A stretch of 56,203 bases of DNA from CAWHPS01 sp963831235 (GCA_963831235.1 CAWHPS010000052.1:1-56203); one strand, 5' to 3'; shown: positions 38,330 through 46,879, numbered from the stretch's first letter. The notes: a model not told the origin generated them from the sequence alone. Numbers and translations are program-made.

Positions 38330-39703
38330 TTATTTCTGTTTCAAGTGTTTGTCAAGGAATCCATAGGCATAATCCCTCTTCTCCGGTGAAAACTCATGAC
38401 CGCCCGGAGACATATTCAATTCTATGGACCCTTTTGTAAAAGTTCCTTGTGAAGCTGCAAAAATATCCTGCAATCCACGACACCACTTGTCTTCCGTAGT
38501 GCCGGAAAGAAGAATCTTATTGGGCGCAATAAGGCGTACCATGTCCTCGATATCCAGTCTCTCCGCTATTCCTTGCACTACAAACTCCATCTGAACCCCT
38601 GCTTCTTTTGTCAATGAATGTTTGTATGCTATGCAACCGCAGTTGCACACGGCGGCTTTAATGCGATGATCCAGAGCGGCTGTCCATATTGTGGCACGCC
38701 CGCCATAGGAATGTCCGATCATCCCTATCCGTTGACCATCCACTTCATCTCTTGATTCAAGGTAATCGAGCCCCACAAATATATCATGGAGCACCTTTGC
38801 CAGCAAGGTATTGCCTTTAACAAGACGCGTTACAAGTTCCCAATAGGCGTATCCGACCGGGTCCTCAGCAAAACGACGATCACCGAAAGTGATGGCGTCT
38901 GGAGCGAATGCAATATACCCTCGCATGGCAAGTTCTTTTGCGTATGCCAGGTTTGGATTACCCTGGACACCAATGATCTCATAGCTTCCGATTCGTTCCT
39001 CCGTATGCTGGTGATGACAAAACACAGCCGGTGCCGGGCAGGCATGCTGTTTTGGAACAAGAACGAACGCTGTGGCATAATCATCCGTCTCAACGGTATA
39101 TCGGATGTGTTCCTGCACATAGGTGCCACAATCCATTGATTCCAGAACCTCAACATGCAATTTATTATACCGAGGTAATGCCCCAAGAAGAGCATAAATA
39201 TCCTTCCGGTCAAGGAAAAGACCTGTTTTGGACAACGGCTTTGCCATCGGGACATTTGTCACTTGGACACTTTGGATATCCGAATGCTTATGAGGAGCTG
39301 TCACGACAAACCCTTGACGACGATAAAAGCCGACCGCATTTTGAGAAGCGCCGAGGTGAATTCTGTCCAGACCGATTGTTCGTGCAACCGTTTCGCACTG
39401 TTTAATCAATCTTGCGCCAATGCCCTGTCCAATATGGTCCGGGTCAACAAACAGCCCGCTAATCCGGCCGGTTTCGTGCTTGAACTGCAAGTATCCGACC
39501 ACAACTTCCGAAGATACCGCAATCCAGTGCGTGAAGGTACTGTCTCCAAAATGTAATGCTACCGCGTCATAGTCAAGACAAACAGCGTTCATTTCCCGAT
39601 CATCATACACTTCCGCACAGAGTCCCCTAATACTCCGGCTGATCATCCTGGCGACTGAATTCGCTTCTTCTTTTAAAGGTGTTCGTATCACAATTTGGTC
39701 CAT
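38330..39703 (-). CDS. GNAT acetyltransferase fused to an alpha/beta hydrolase
   Basis: 457 aa, start ATG 39,703 after AAGGAG. Residues ~1-155 are a GNAT domain with acetyl-CoA motif GLFVDPDHIGQGIGARLI and the end GLDRIHLGASQNAVGFYRRQG. Residues ~170-457 are an alpha/beta hydrolase of the dienelactone hydrolase/acetylesterase type: FCHHQHTEERIG, nucleophile elbow RIGMIGHSYGGRATIW, a likely acid near LLSGTTEDKWC and the histidine in MSPGGHEFSPEKRD. One continuous frame. The pairing suggests acylation and deacylation of related compounds, though this is speculation. It begins eight bases after a good attC. Confidence 0.87.
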   Translation of the reverse strand: MDQIVIRTPLKEEANSVARMISRSIRGLCAEVYDDREMNAVCLDYDAVALHFGDSTFTHWIAVSSEVVVGYLQFKHETGRISGLFVDPDHIGQGIGARLIKQCETVARTIGLDRIHLGASQNAVGFYRRQGFVVTAPHKHSDIQSVQVTNVPMAKPLSKTGLFLDRKDIYALLGALPRYNKLHVEVLESMDCGTYVQEHIRYTVETDDYATAFVLVPKQHACPAPAVFCHHQHTEERIGSYEIIGVQGNPNLAYAKELAMRGYIAFAPDAITFGDRRFAEDPVGYAYWELVTRLVKGNTLLAKVLHDIFVGLDYLESRDEVDGQRIGMIGHSYGGRATIWTAALDHRIKAAVCNCGCIAYKHSLTKEAGVQMEFVVQGIAERLDIEDMVRLIAPNKILLSGTTEDKWCRGLQDIFAASQGTFTKGSIELNMSPGGHEFSPEKRDYAYGFLDKHLKQK

Positions 39704-39715
39704 TATTATCTCCTT

Positions 39716-39769
39716 GCCAAACTTTACGCTGAAAGGGCGCGAAGCCTAACCGGCCAGCGTTTGTTCTAC
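39716..39769 (-). other. Putative attC recombination site (54 bp)
   Basis: The minus strand reads GTAGAAC AAACGCTGG ... CTTTCAGCGTAAA GTTTGGC. ACGCTG pairs with CAGCGT next to one extra G, the loop contains a further GGTTAGGC, and GTTTGGC is an R' core with one mismatch to GTTRRRY. The start codon of the fusion gene follows within 20 bases. Confidence 0.7.
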
Positions 39770-39923
39770 ATCCCGTTAATCCTTAGAAATACCTCGGAAT
39801 TTATTCGGCTGCTCTCCTCTTATTTTAACTGTGTTTCTGTTATATGCTTTTCCTTATATGGAAACTGTTTCTCAAATTCATTTATTTCTTCTTCCCGCAT
39901 CTGTTAGCGGTTTACTCAAAAAA

Positions 39924-40643
39924 TCATTCTGTTCTTTCTGCCTTGATAATTTGTTCATCGAAAGAGGCGGCAATCCTTTGTCCCGGTTCCACAACAAGGA
40001 AATCGTCAGATCCCCAACTGCCATCCATGAGGTTTTTGAGAAGCCTGGGATCTCCTTGGAGTTCGTCATAATTCCATTTGAGCCATTCAGCGCAAGTTTT
40101 GGTATAATGCTTGTACTGTTCATTATCACAAAACCCCAAATCCACATACGCCGCATTGCGGTAATCTTTGAACCAACCCTGCTCCATTTCCATAAGATAC
40201 TGGGCGTTGTCTTCACCGTATTTCTCAAGGTATTCTTTATAGGTTGTTTCATATCTCTCTTGTCCGGGCATCCCACCGTTGCCGATCCATCCGGGCGAAT
40301 ACCAATATGTTCCCGGATGCGCATCAAAGTAACACTGATAGCCTTCCTTTGAGCCAAGCAGATGGGTCATGCAGTCGTGTCCTCTTACCACAACCAATCT
40401 TGTCTTATGGGCGACAATGCCCGCAATCCCGTTGCTGCACAGACCGTAGCCGATGAGCAACGCAGAGAAGTTGTCGTTGTCTGCGGCATCTATGGCCGCC
40501 TGCAACTCTCTTCGCAACAGGTCGGGAGTACCGTGGAGACCGTGTTTAAGGAATTGGAAGTCAAAAACATTCTTGGACATGGACGCGAAGTAACACAACT
40601 CCCGCCAGAGAACATGGCAGGCTATTATTTTGTATCTGGCCAT
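39924..40643 (-). CDS. DUF1638 domain protein
   Basis: 239 aa, start ATG 40,643 after GGGAGG. It matches the DUF1638 pattern: opening MARYKIIACHVLWRELCYFA, the glycine-rich ALLIGYGLCSNGIAGI, VVVRGHDCMTHLLGSKEGYQ and FDAHPGTYWYSPGWIGNGG. The conserved Cys and His (ACHVLWRE, GLCSNG, RGHDC) hint at a metal or corrinoid-related site, but function is not established. In other organisms this DUF often lies near methyltransferase/corrinoid genes; here it is in the cassette array. Confidence 0.82.
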   Translation of the reverse strand: MARYKIIACHVLWRELCYFASMSKNVFDFQFLKHGLHGTPDLLRRELQAAIDAADNDNFSALLIGYGLCSNGIAGIVAHKTRLVVVRGHDCMTHLLGSKEGYQCYFDAHPGTYWYSPGWIGNGGMPGQERYETTYKEYLEKYGEDNAQYLMEMEQGWFKDYRNAAYVDLGFCDNEQYKHYTKTCAEWLKWNYDELQGDPRLLKNLMDGSWGSDDFLVVEPGQRIAASFDEQIIKAERTE

Positions 40644-40744
40644 TTATTATCCTCCCATGGCGAATGAAAATGCTCGCGGAGATGTCCGGCTGGTGTCGAT
40701 TTGCCTGTGCCGGGTGCTCCACCAATTACAATGAGATCAGCCAT
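40625..40744 (-). pseudogene. P-loop kinase/ATPase N-terminal remnant
   Basis: A 39-codon frame from ATG 40,744: MADLIVIGGAPGTGKST and then AGHLREHF, a clear Walker A motif (GAPGTGKST) and following helix. It then runs out at TAA 40,625, overlapping the start of the DUF1638 gene. A normal AAA/kinase would be at least 150 aa, so this is a fragment left by a deletion. It overlaps the last codons of the GNAT gene at 40,737 by 8 bases, as in an operon. Confidence 0.65.
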
Positions 40745-41207
40745 GTTTATGTTCCTTCGGGAAGCCGTCTTTGTCCCCTATTGTGAGTCTACAGTCGAAT
40801 CTTTCCACACCAGGGTACTTCTCTCCCAGACTTCTGATCCTAAACCCGATCTTTCGATAGAACCCTACGGCTTCGCGATCTGTTTCCGCGGTAAGACCAG
40901 TCAGGGAGAGCATCCTGCAGACATTACGGATCATATCACGGCCAAGGCCATGACCCCGGCTGTCTGGATGCACGACGATGTGTCTGATGACCGCATCGGT
41001 TGATCCTAACCGCCTCAGTCCGATAAGAGCGGTTAATCTGTCCTCGACCTCCATACCAAGAAATGGTTGATCCGGATTCTCCTTGTATTCCAAAAGAATC
41101 TGTTCTGTCATGGTATCACAAATCCCTGATGGATATCCAAAGGCATTGATCAGTTCACGTACTTCCGCAGAATCCAGTCGTGATCGGATGTCAATTATCT
41201 CATTCAT
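40737..41207 (-). CDS. GNAT family N-acetyltransferase
   Basis: 156 aa. Acetyl-CoA motif IVVHPDSRGHGLGRDMIRNV, preceded by LTALIGLRRLGSTDAVIRH, and the C-terminal TDREAVGFYRKIGFRIRSLG give a full GNAT domain. The N-terminal part (INAFGYPSGICDTMTEQILL) is variable. The substrate is unknown. The 200 bp upstream contain a perfect 14-bp palindrome TACTGCATGCAGTA at 41,384-41,397 but no clear attC. Confidence 0.85.
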   Translation of the reverse strand: MNEIIDIRSRLDSAEVRELINAFGYPSGICDTMTEQILLEYKENPDQPFLGMEVEDRLTALIGLRRLGSTDAVIRHIVVHPDSRGHGLGRDMIRNVCRMLSLTGLTAETDREAVGFYRKIGFRIRSLGEKYPGVERFDCRLTIGDKDGFPKEHKHG

Positions 41208-41409
41208 GGTTTTGGTCCATCCTTATGCATCAGAACCACGGCCGTCCAAAAGCGCTAGTTCCGGTAAATTGGGTCAGGTTCATGTTATTTTCCGGTTAAA
41301 GTCCAGGCTCATCAAGCATCCAATGTACCGGATGAAAATCCACACTGACAAAGACACCCCATTTTCTTCCCTATAGTTTCTTTTACTGCATGCAGTATCA
41401 GCTTAGTAC

Positions 41410-42297
41410 TCAAGCCGATGTTCGCAGTAACACCTCGCCGCTTTCATAAGATTTATCGGCTTTTTTTGTCAACAATTCTATCTCATCTACCAATACTCGA
41501 AGCTCTCTCAAAACCATTCTTCTCCCTCCAACCGTCAATGGCGCTTCAAGAAGCGTCTTGTATCGGCGCAGGAATTTATACGGAAGAACTTTCAATTTAC
41601 TATACTCTTCCTCGACCCGTTTTGTTGCTGGGTCATATTTCTCGTTCAAAGCGAAAAGCAATGTGCCCAATGAATCGATAATCCTTTGGAATTGGAATCG
41701 GAACGCCGAATTGCCGATACCCCGTTTAACATAGTCACATAAATCTTCGAGCGACCCCTTCATGGTTGAAAGACTTTGCTCAATAAGAGCGTTCTTGAGC
41801 TTGTGCGGATAGGGGTACAGATTGGATTTGATTTCACTGACAATTGCTTTGGGATCATATAGAATGATTGAGTTTGCCACTAACCCAAGCATCGTATATG
41901 GTCGAAATCTCATTTCCGGAATCGAGGTGGCGCCTTCACCCGCTACTTTTCTTACAACCGTTCTTATCCAGTCCACGGTATTGAATGTTATGTCAAAGAA
42001 AACGCCTTTCAGTCGAAATCTATCTCCCTGAGGGCACCATTGGTTGTCCCAGCCGAATTCAGCATGATCCATCTGCAAATCACTGATGCCTTCGATCTTT
42101 TGCAGGATGTTTTGCCGCACAGCGGACGGAATGATCGCCGGATCACAAAACACATAGAGATCAATATCCGAGTATTGATCAAAAGTCCCCAAAGCATAGG
42201 AACCGAAACAAACGATTCCCTTCACCATTGAAATATCAGCAAGCGCCCCTATAATGGGGGCGGTCTTGGTCTTCACAGGATTTTTATCCTTTTTCAT
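41410..42297 (-). CDS. Nucleotidyltransferase-domain protein
   Basis: 295 aa from ATG 42,297 (MKKDKNPVKTKTAPIIG). The N-terminal motif CFGSYALGTFDQYSDIDLYVF is the GSxxxGxxxxxSDxDL signature of MNT/KNTase-type nucleotidyltransferases, with two metal-binding Asp (D-I-D). The C-terminal part is helical. Relatives include antibiotic-modifying enzymes and the toxin part of MNT/HEPN-type systems; no HEPN partner is adjacent. It starts 14 bp after the methyltransferase stop, so the two are likely cotranscribed. Confidence 0.78.
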   Translation of the reverse strand: MKKDKNPVKTKTAPIIGALADISMVKGIVCFGSYALGTFDQYSDIDLYVFCDPAIIPSAVRQNILQKIEGISDLQMDHAEFGWDNQWCPQGDRFRLKGVFFDITFNTVDWIRTVVRKVAGEGATSIPEMRFRPYTMLGLVANSIILYDPKAIVSEIKSNLYPYPHKLKNALIEQSLSTMKGSLEDLCDYVKRGIGNSAFRFQFQRIIDSLGTLLFALNEKYDPATKRVEEEYSKLKVLPYKFLRRYKTLLEAPLTVGGRRMVLRELRVLVDEIELLTKKADKSYESGEVLLRTSA

Positions 42298-42319
42298 ATA
42301 TCCCACAAAAAGTTAACCA

Positions 42320-43099
42320 TCAGCGGCGTGGTTCTTCAGCGTCTGCCGCATATGTCTGTCCGGCACTTCTCTCTATTTTTTCCGCATGGATCACTATGCC
42401 GCTTTTTCTTTTTTCAATTAAGTCAATGGAAAATCCAGCGTTTGTGATTTCATCCCGGTAACCATCGCAATTGTTGAAACGGGCCGGAAGCCGAGGAAGA
42501 TGCACAAGTTTTAATCCTTCAGGTGTGTAAGCCTCACGGGGTTCACAGACATTGAGATCAACGGGGTGCACAGCGAGGAAATCCTCAAGTGACGCAATCG
42601 GCTCGTTAAACCGCTCCTCCTGGCCGATTTCATGAAACCACGCATGGCCACCCTTTTTCAAGACCCGGTGAATCTCGGATAAATACTTTTTCCTGTCCTC
42701 ATCTATTACCAGCATGTGCAGGCAATAATTGTCCAAGCCGGCGGAGAATGAACCTGATTTGACTTCAACCAGATCGGTTATATCTCCGTGTATAAAGCTG
42801 GACATACCGATTCGAACGCGGTTTCGTGCTTTCTCCAGCACTGACAGAGAGAGGTCAATACCAAGATAGGAGTATCCCCTGGACAAAAGATGCTCGCCAA
42901 GAAATCCTTCCCCACACCCAAATTCAACAATCTCGTCAAAAGAAGGATTAACACCGGCATATACGAGGAATTCTTCAAGGTATTTGATAACGGAGCTAAT
43001 CTCGTCCGGATTTCCGGTCCAATAATCAACACCTTGCGCATACACCCGGCGGTAGCGGTCTTCATAACATTCATAGTATTTCTTTGTTTTCGTTGACAT
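42320..43099 (-). CDS. Class I SAM-dependent methyltransferase
   Basis: 259 aa from ATG 43,099 (MSTKTKKYYECYEDRYRRVY); a TTG five codons upstream is also possible. SAM motif I EIVEFGCGEGFLGEHLLSRG, motif II YLGIDLSLSVLEKARNR, then HGDITDL and GLDNYCLHMLV. The C-terminal cap (ARFNNCDGYRDEITNAGFSI) is typical of small-molecule methyltransferases. It follows another methyltransferase after ~20 bases. Confidence 0.87.
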   Translation of the reverse strand: MSTKTKKYYECYEDRYRRVYAQGVDYWTGNPDEISSVIKYLEEFLVYAGVNPSFDEIVEFGCGEGFLGEHLLSRGYSYLGIDLSLSVLEKARNRVRIGMSSFIHGDITDLVEVKSGSFSAGLDNYCLHMLVIDEDRKKYLSEIHRVLKKGGHAWFHEIGQEERFNEPIASLEDFLAVHPVDLNVCEPREAYTPEGLKLVHLPRLPARFNNCDGYRDEITNAGFSIDLIEKRKSGIVIHAEKIERSAGQTYAADAEEPRR

Positions 43100-43117
43100 T
43101 GATTTTAATTCCAAATG

Positions 43118-43879
43118 TTAAGTATCATCGGTGCGAGGTAGTGCATTAGGTGCTTGCTCTTGTTCGCCTATTTTCTTTGCTCCGATCATCAGGAATACCG
43201 GAAAGTTCTTCAAAAACTCAGGGTCGATTCGATCGGATCGTGACTCATGTGATGGTTCATGAAAACAAAAGATCAGAAGTCCCGCTTCGGCCAAGGCCAA
43301 GATGTACTTTGAAAGCGGTCGATGATAGTGGTTGTGTCCCCCAAACGATGAAATACGCCGTATCTCGGGAATGAGATAGCCAATAAGCTTCTTGAACCAT
43401 TGGCCATTTTCATCCTGAAAACTTTTTTGCATAAAGAAACAAGGATGAGGTATAGTGAACAGAAATGCCCCGTCAGGCTTAAGTGCCAGCGCAACAGAAC
43501 GGAACAGATCATCGATCTCAGGAATGTCCATGACAACCATGTGTGAAATCACAAGATCAAATTTCAAGTCCATGTCAGGTATTCCGTTTGCGAGATCTGC
43601 AACAAGAAAGGTCTGATTCGGAAAGAGAGAATGTGCGCGTTTAATAAGCTCATCGCTGCCATCGACCCCAATTACCTTTGCCCCGCGATTAGCCAACTCG
43701 CCGGTCAGCCAACCCTGACCACAGCCGAGATCAAGAATTGCTTTGCCTTTGACATCGCCCAATAGTTCCCAGAATTTTTCACGAATTTCCGGAAAACATC
43801 GGTCGCCATGTGCCTCGATCTCTCTGGAGTAGGCAGGGGCAATTGTATTCCAATCTTCAATATCAGATTTTGATTTCAT
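43118..43879 (-). CDS. Class I SAM-dependent methyltransferase
   Basis: 253 aa. Motif I AILDLGCGQGWLTGELANRG, motif II VIGVDGSDELIKRAHSL, post-motif LVADLANGIPDMDLKFD and LVISHMVVMDIPE. UbiE/BioC-like. It starts 11 bases after the R' end of an attC (43,890-43,969), so it is the first gene of its cassette, followed by a second methyltransferase and the nucleotidyltransferase. Confidence 0.87.
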   Translation of the reverse strand: MKSKSDIEDWNTIAPAYSREIEAHGDRCFPEIREKFWELLGDVKGKAILDLGCGQGWLTGELANRGAKVIGVDGSDELIKRAHSLFPNQTFLVADLANGIPDMDLKFDLVISHMVVMDIPEIDDLFRSVALALKPDGAFLFTIPHPCFFMQKSFQDENGQWFKKLIGYLIPEIRRISSFGGHNHYHRPLSKYILALAEAGLLIFCFHEPSHESRSDRIDPEFLKNFPVFLMIGAKKIGEQEQAPNALPRTDDT

Positions 43880-43889
43880 TAATATTTAC

Positions 43890-43969
43890 GCCAAACTTTT
43901 GTATATTCCGCTTCTCGCCAAGACTAAAATTAAAATATCGAATGTGTCAACCGCAACGCGTTGTTATGC
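43890..43969 (-). other. Putative attC recombination site (80 bp)
   Basis: The minus strand runs from GGCATAACAACGCGTTGCGG to AAGCGGAATAT ... GTTTGGC. It shares AACAACGCGTTGC and ATATTTTAATTTTAGT-like inner sequence with the site at 33,575-33,655. R' GTTTGGC has one mismatch to GTTRRRY. The pairing of CCGC/GCGG arms and the position before a start codon support attC identity. Confidence 0.65.
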
Positions 43970-44077
43970 CAACGGGAAAGGTGGGTTAATTGCCGGCCAT
44001 TTGAAAAACCTTGTAAAAGAAGTTATATTATAACCCATAAGGGTCAATAATTAACCTTTTAAAAACATGGGGAAATA

Positions 44078-44443
44078 ATGTTAAAAAGCCTATTCGGATC
44101 GCTCAGCAGAGAACGGGTCCTTACGTTTATTGCCGCCAGAGAAGAAGGTTATGCCGGAGAAATAACTGCATTTTGGAAATGTCCCGACAGACCAATAAAA
44201 AGGGAATTAAATCATCTGGAAACGGATGGTGTTCTGATAGCCAAACCTTATGGTAGAACAATTACTTATAGAATTAACCCAAGATATTATCTATGGAAAG
44301 AATTAACCGCATTATTGATTAAAGCCATTGATGCGTATCCTCCGGAGTGGAGGGAAAAGCTCTTGTTTAACCGACGAAGGCCTAGAGCAAAAGGCAAACC
44401 GGTTGTATATCTTGAGGATATTAAGAAAAAGGCTGGTAAATGA
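44078..44443 (+). CDS. Winged-helix DNA-binding protein (AbiE-antitoxin-like)
   Basis: 121 aa. Residues ~1-75 look like a winged helix-turn-helix (LFGSLSRERVLTFIAAREEG, then CPDRPIKRELNHLETDGVLI and a beta-wing PYGRTITYRINPRYY). Such ArsR/MarR-like proteins are often encoded directly before a nucleotidyltransferase. The stop overlaps the next start (ATGA), so the two are coupled. The pair is on the strand opposite to most cassettes, between two attC-like sites. A toxin-antitoxin or abortive-infection role is plausible but unproven. Confidence 0.72.
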   Translation: MLKSLFGSLSRERVLTFIAAREEGYAGEITAFWKCPDRPIKRELNHLETDGVLIAKPYGRTITYRINPRYYLWKELTALLIKAIDAYPPEWREKLLFNRRRPRAKGKPVVYLEDIKKKAGK

Positions 44444-44997
44444 ATGATATAAGCGTTCTGTCCATAGAAGAACTTGCTGCGCTTATTTGTGAATCCCTCA
44501 GAAAAGAAGGTCTGAAAGTCACTCTTTCTGGAGGTGCTTGCGCAGAAATTTATAGTAATAGGAAATATGTGACCGGAGACCTCGACTTTGTGGTAAATTA
44601 TATATGGGTCGAGAACCAGAAGACAATCGATCGCGTTATGGCACAGCTTGGATTTAATAAAAATGGAAGAATATTTATAAATAATTCTGTCTCATATTCC
44701 GTTGAGTTTCCTCCAGGCCCGCTCGGGATTGGAGCAGAAGATAAAATCCATCCTGTTGAATTGAAATTTAAAACCGGCAGCCTTTCCTTGCTTTCAGCTA
44801 CTGATTCGGCCAAAGATCGTCTCACCGCCTATTTTCACGCAAACGATTTGCAATGTCTTGAACAAGCTATTTTGATTTGCCAAATGAATATTGTGGATAT
44901 GGAAAATATCAGAAAATGGGCAAAACATGAAGGTCGCCCGGAGAAATTTAAAGAGTTCGAACGCAGAATGAAAGATTTGAAGATGACAAAGAAATAA
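44440..44997 (+). CDS. Nucleotidyltransferase (AbiEii/DUF6036-like)
   Basis: 185 aa. The motif VTLSGGACAEIYSNRKYVTGD followed by LDFV is the GG...D-x-D nucleotidyltransferase signature of AbiEii-type or DUF6036-like proteins. The centre carries PVELKFKTGSLSLLSATDSA and KDRLTAYFH, which positions a third acidic/basic set. In AbiE systems the homologue is a toxin inactivating a cellular target by nucleotidyl transfer. It follows its winged-helix partner with a 4-base overlap. Confidence 0.75.
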   Translation: MNDISVLSIEELAALICESLRKEGLKVTLSGGACAEIYSNRKYVTGDLDFVVNYIWVENQKTIDRVMAQLGFNKNGRIFINNSVSYSVEFPPGPLGIGAEDKIHPVELKFKTGSLSLLSATDSAKDRLTAYFHANDLQCLEQAILICQMNIVDMENIRKWAKHEGRPEKFKEFERRMKDLKMTKK

Positions 44998-45118
44998 TTC
45001 GGAAACGGAAAGCTGATACCGTGATGGCTGGGTAGGTGGGCGAATTCCCAGAGCAGCCCCAAATATCGGGTTAATATTGATGATAGGATGGAAGAGGGAA
45101 ACTTAAGATTGCCTGCTA

Positions 45119-45180
45119 TGCCTAACGGAACTGGGATTCATTAAAGTGATCTTAACATAGCTTGAAGGTTTTGGTTAGTG
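45119..45180 (-). other. Putative attC recombination site (~62 bp)
   Basis: The minus strand starts CACTAACC, with the nitrilase stop TAA inside the R''-like core CACTAAC, and ends CCGTTAGGC, a perfect GTTRRRY R' core. The inner arms pair less well than in the site at 33,575. It separates the nitrilase cassette from the inverted winged-helix/nucleotidyltransferase cassette. Confidence 0.6.
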
Positions 45181-45918
45181 GCTGTTTTCTGGCGTTTTGG
45201 CGATTACGGTCTCCTGTGTGACTGTGTCGTGAACAATGATCCCTTCATTCACATCATCCAACTGTGCCAGCAATTCACCTTTCCGGTTCCAGATGGATGA
45301 ATTACCAGCACATTGAAAATCATCAGCTTGCCCTACACTGTTTGCCATGAACACAGTCATTGAGCAATCACGGGCAATTCCTGAAAGACGTTCTGTTGCC
45401 TTATTGACGCCATTGGCTGATTTGGCGACACTTGCGATGTACGTGTGCGCACCGTCATTGACCGCCGCGGCCAGGTGTTCAGGAACCGAGAGTTCATAAC
45501 AAATCGCCACTGCGATACCATTATTATCTCTGACAAATCCCTCGAATTTGTTCCCGGCAACGAAGAAACGTGTCTCGTCAGGATGCAAGAACATTTTCGA
45601 GTATAGCTGTTTTGGTCTCTGAGGGCGCAGCAGCAACATACTTATGCATACCCCTGGATTGTTTCGTGTCGGCACACCAACCCCGATGACTATCCTGTTC
45701 CTGTTGCTGGTGTCCTGCAGCACATCAAACCGACTATCGCCCGCATTTATAGCCAACTCTTTGGCTATAGCAGGTTCATATCCGGTTAGCGAAAGTTCGG
45801 GGAAAATGATGAACTCTGCGCCTTTGTCAACAGCCAGGTTTACAAGTTGTATATGGCGCTCAATGTTTCCTTGAATGTAGCCTTTGATAGGCCTTGTTTG
45901 TGCAACGGATATTTTCAT
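45175..45918 (-). CDS. Carbon-nitrogen hydrolase (nitrilase superfamily)
   Basis: 247 aa. The Glu-Lys-Cys triad is complete: EFIIFPELSLTGYEP, LYSKMFLHPDETRFF and VAICYELSVPEHLAAA. The start MKISVAQTRPIKG is standard for the superfamily. It hydrolyses an amide or nitrile; the branch cannot be fixed, but omega-amidase or N-carbamoyl hydrolase-like activity is common. Its TAA lies in the R'' of the following attC-like site, as in gene cassettes. Confidence 0.88.
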   Translation of the reverse strand: MKISVAQTRPIKGYIQGNIERHIQLVNLAVDKGAEFIIFPELSLTGYEPAIAKELAINAGDSRFDVLQDTSNRNRIVIGVGVPTRNNPGVCISMLLLRPQRPKQLYSKMFLHPDETRFFVAGNKFEGFVRDNNGIAVAICYELSVPEHLAAAVNDGAHTYIASVAKSANGVNKATERLSGIARDCSMTVFMANSVGQADDFQCAGNSSIWNRKGELLAQLDDVNEGIIVHDTVTQETVIAKTPENSH

Positions 45919-45939
45919 CTGAATTTATAATCGTGCTTC

Positions 45940-46012
45940 CACTAACTCATGATTGCCGTCATAAGGCCGAGAGTATTCCAGTGGCGGTTTCGATTGTCAG
46001 GTGACGTTATCA
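45940..46012 (-). other. Putative attC recombination site (~73 bp)
   Basis: The minus strand opens TGATAACGTCACCTGAC and closes ATCATGAGTTAGTG. TAAC pairs with GTTA and TCA/TGA inside the arms pair with a few extra bases. The TGA of the split PIN-toxin remnant forms the start of R''. The nitrilase gene starts ~20 bases after R'. Confidence 0.55.
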
Positions 46013-46064
46013 TTCATTTCCGATTTGTTTCACGATTTCCGCAAGGAGGGAAGCGCTTATAAAC
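46010..46064 (-). pseudogene. PIN-toxin remnant, C-terminal piece (cut by IS21)
   Basis: If the IS21 element and one target copy are removed, the frame before it (50,232-50,322) continues here. Together they read ...GNLRLFVIRKMKTSREVIAI and LKSIPKKSSLF-ISASLLAE to IGNE, then TGA. That matches the C-terminal helix pair of DUF3368-like PIN toxins. The cut is between SSLF and ISAS. The stop overlaps the attC at 45,940-46,012. Confidence 0.55.
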
Positions 46065-46235
46065 CTTTGGCGCTTAGATAAATACCCCCCACTTCTGCTG
46101 ACATAATTACCCCCCTAAAATTAGCATCCCTTCATTTTTAAGAGTCTTGCAATATCAAATATTACAGATTTTAAAATTATTTCCATGTGTTTATCATGAA
46201 ATCCGATTTTCTCTTTAGTTTAATAACTGGAGGGA

Positions 46236-46829
46236 ATGGTGGGAAAGCTATGTGTTGCATGCAGTAAATTTTTTGAACCGATTCCACAAGTCAAGGAACA
46301 AACGTATTGTTCTGAGACGACATGCCAGAAGAAACGTAAAGCACATTGGCAAAAGGAAAAGCTTTCTACGGATACTGATTATAAGATGAACCAGGTGTCT
46401 GCGCAAAAAGAATGGCGTATGAATAATCCTGATTACTGGAAGCAATACCGTTTATCGCATCAAATATATGCGGAGCGTAATCGAGAACTTCAGCGAAAGC
46501 GTAATCAGAAGCGAGGCAGCCATGGTACTGATAACCCTTGCCCCCAACAGAATAATGCGGTTGCAAAAAGCATGGCTAAAACCATAAAAGAAGAGCCAGT
46601 GATTGCAAAAAGCCCCCCTGAAATTGTAAAGCAAGAGCCATTGATTGCAAACATGGATGCGTCAACCTGTTTAAAATCAGGGCTTTACGTTTTAGCGCCA
46701 TTTTTCCCTGGTTTGATTGCAAAGATGGACGCGATAATTGTTCAAATTTCTGCAATACATGAAAAAAGTTGTGATTGCAAAGAAGGACTCGATAAATTCT
46801 TTATGAAAATGGCCGATACTAAAATGTGA
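46236..46829 (+). CDS. Zinc-ribbon-like protein of the IS21 element
   Basis: 197 aa, start ATG 46,236 after TGGAGGG. The N-terminus has LCVACSKFFEPIP and TYCSETTCQKKRKAHWQKEK, a CxxC...CxxxxC arrangement that could bind zinc and looks related to small zinc-ribbon domains. Next is a region rich in charged residues and a C-terminal part (GLYVLAPFFPGLIAKMDAII, then a Cys pair CDCKEG). No family is recognised. It is the first gene of the element; an accessory DNA-binding role in transposition is a guess. Confidence 0.65.
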   Translation: MVGKLCVACSKFFEPIPQVKEQTYCSETTCQKKRKAHWQKEKLSTDTDYKMNQVSAQKEWRMNNPDYWKQYRLSHQIYAERNRELQRKRNQKRGSHGTDNPCPQQNNAVAKSMAKTIKEEPVIAKSPPEIVKQEPLIANMDASTCLKSGLYVLAPFFPGLIAKMDAIIVQISAIHEKSCDCKEGLDKFFMKMADTKM

Positions 46830-46879
46830 TTAAAAGAAAGAGCAGCAAAATTGTGAATATGTTGTGATAAGGAAAAGGC

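Noticed and set aside
41384..41397. Palindrome TACTGCATGCAGTA as an attC or operator
   Set aside because: Perfect but isolated; no R/L boxes and no regulator gene next to it. Left as a remark under the GNAT gene.
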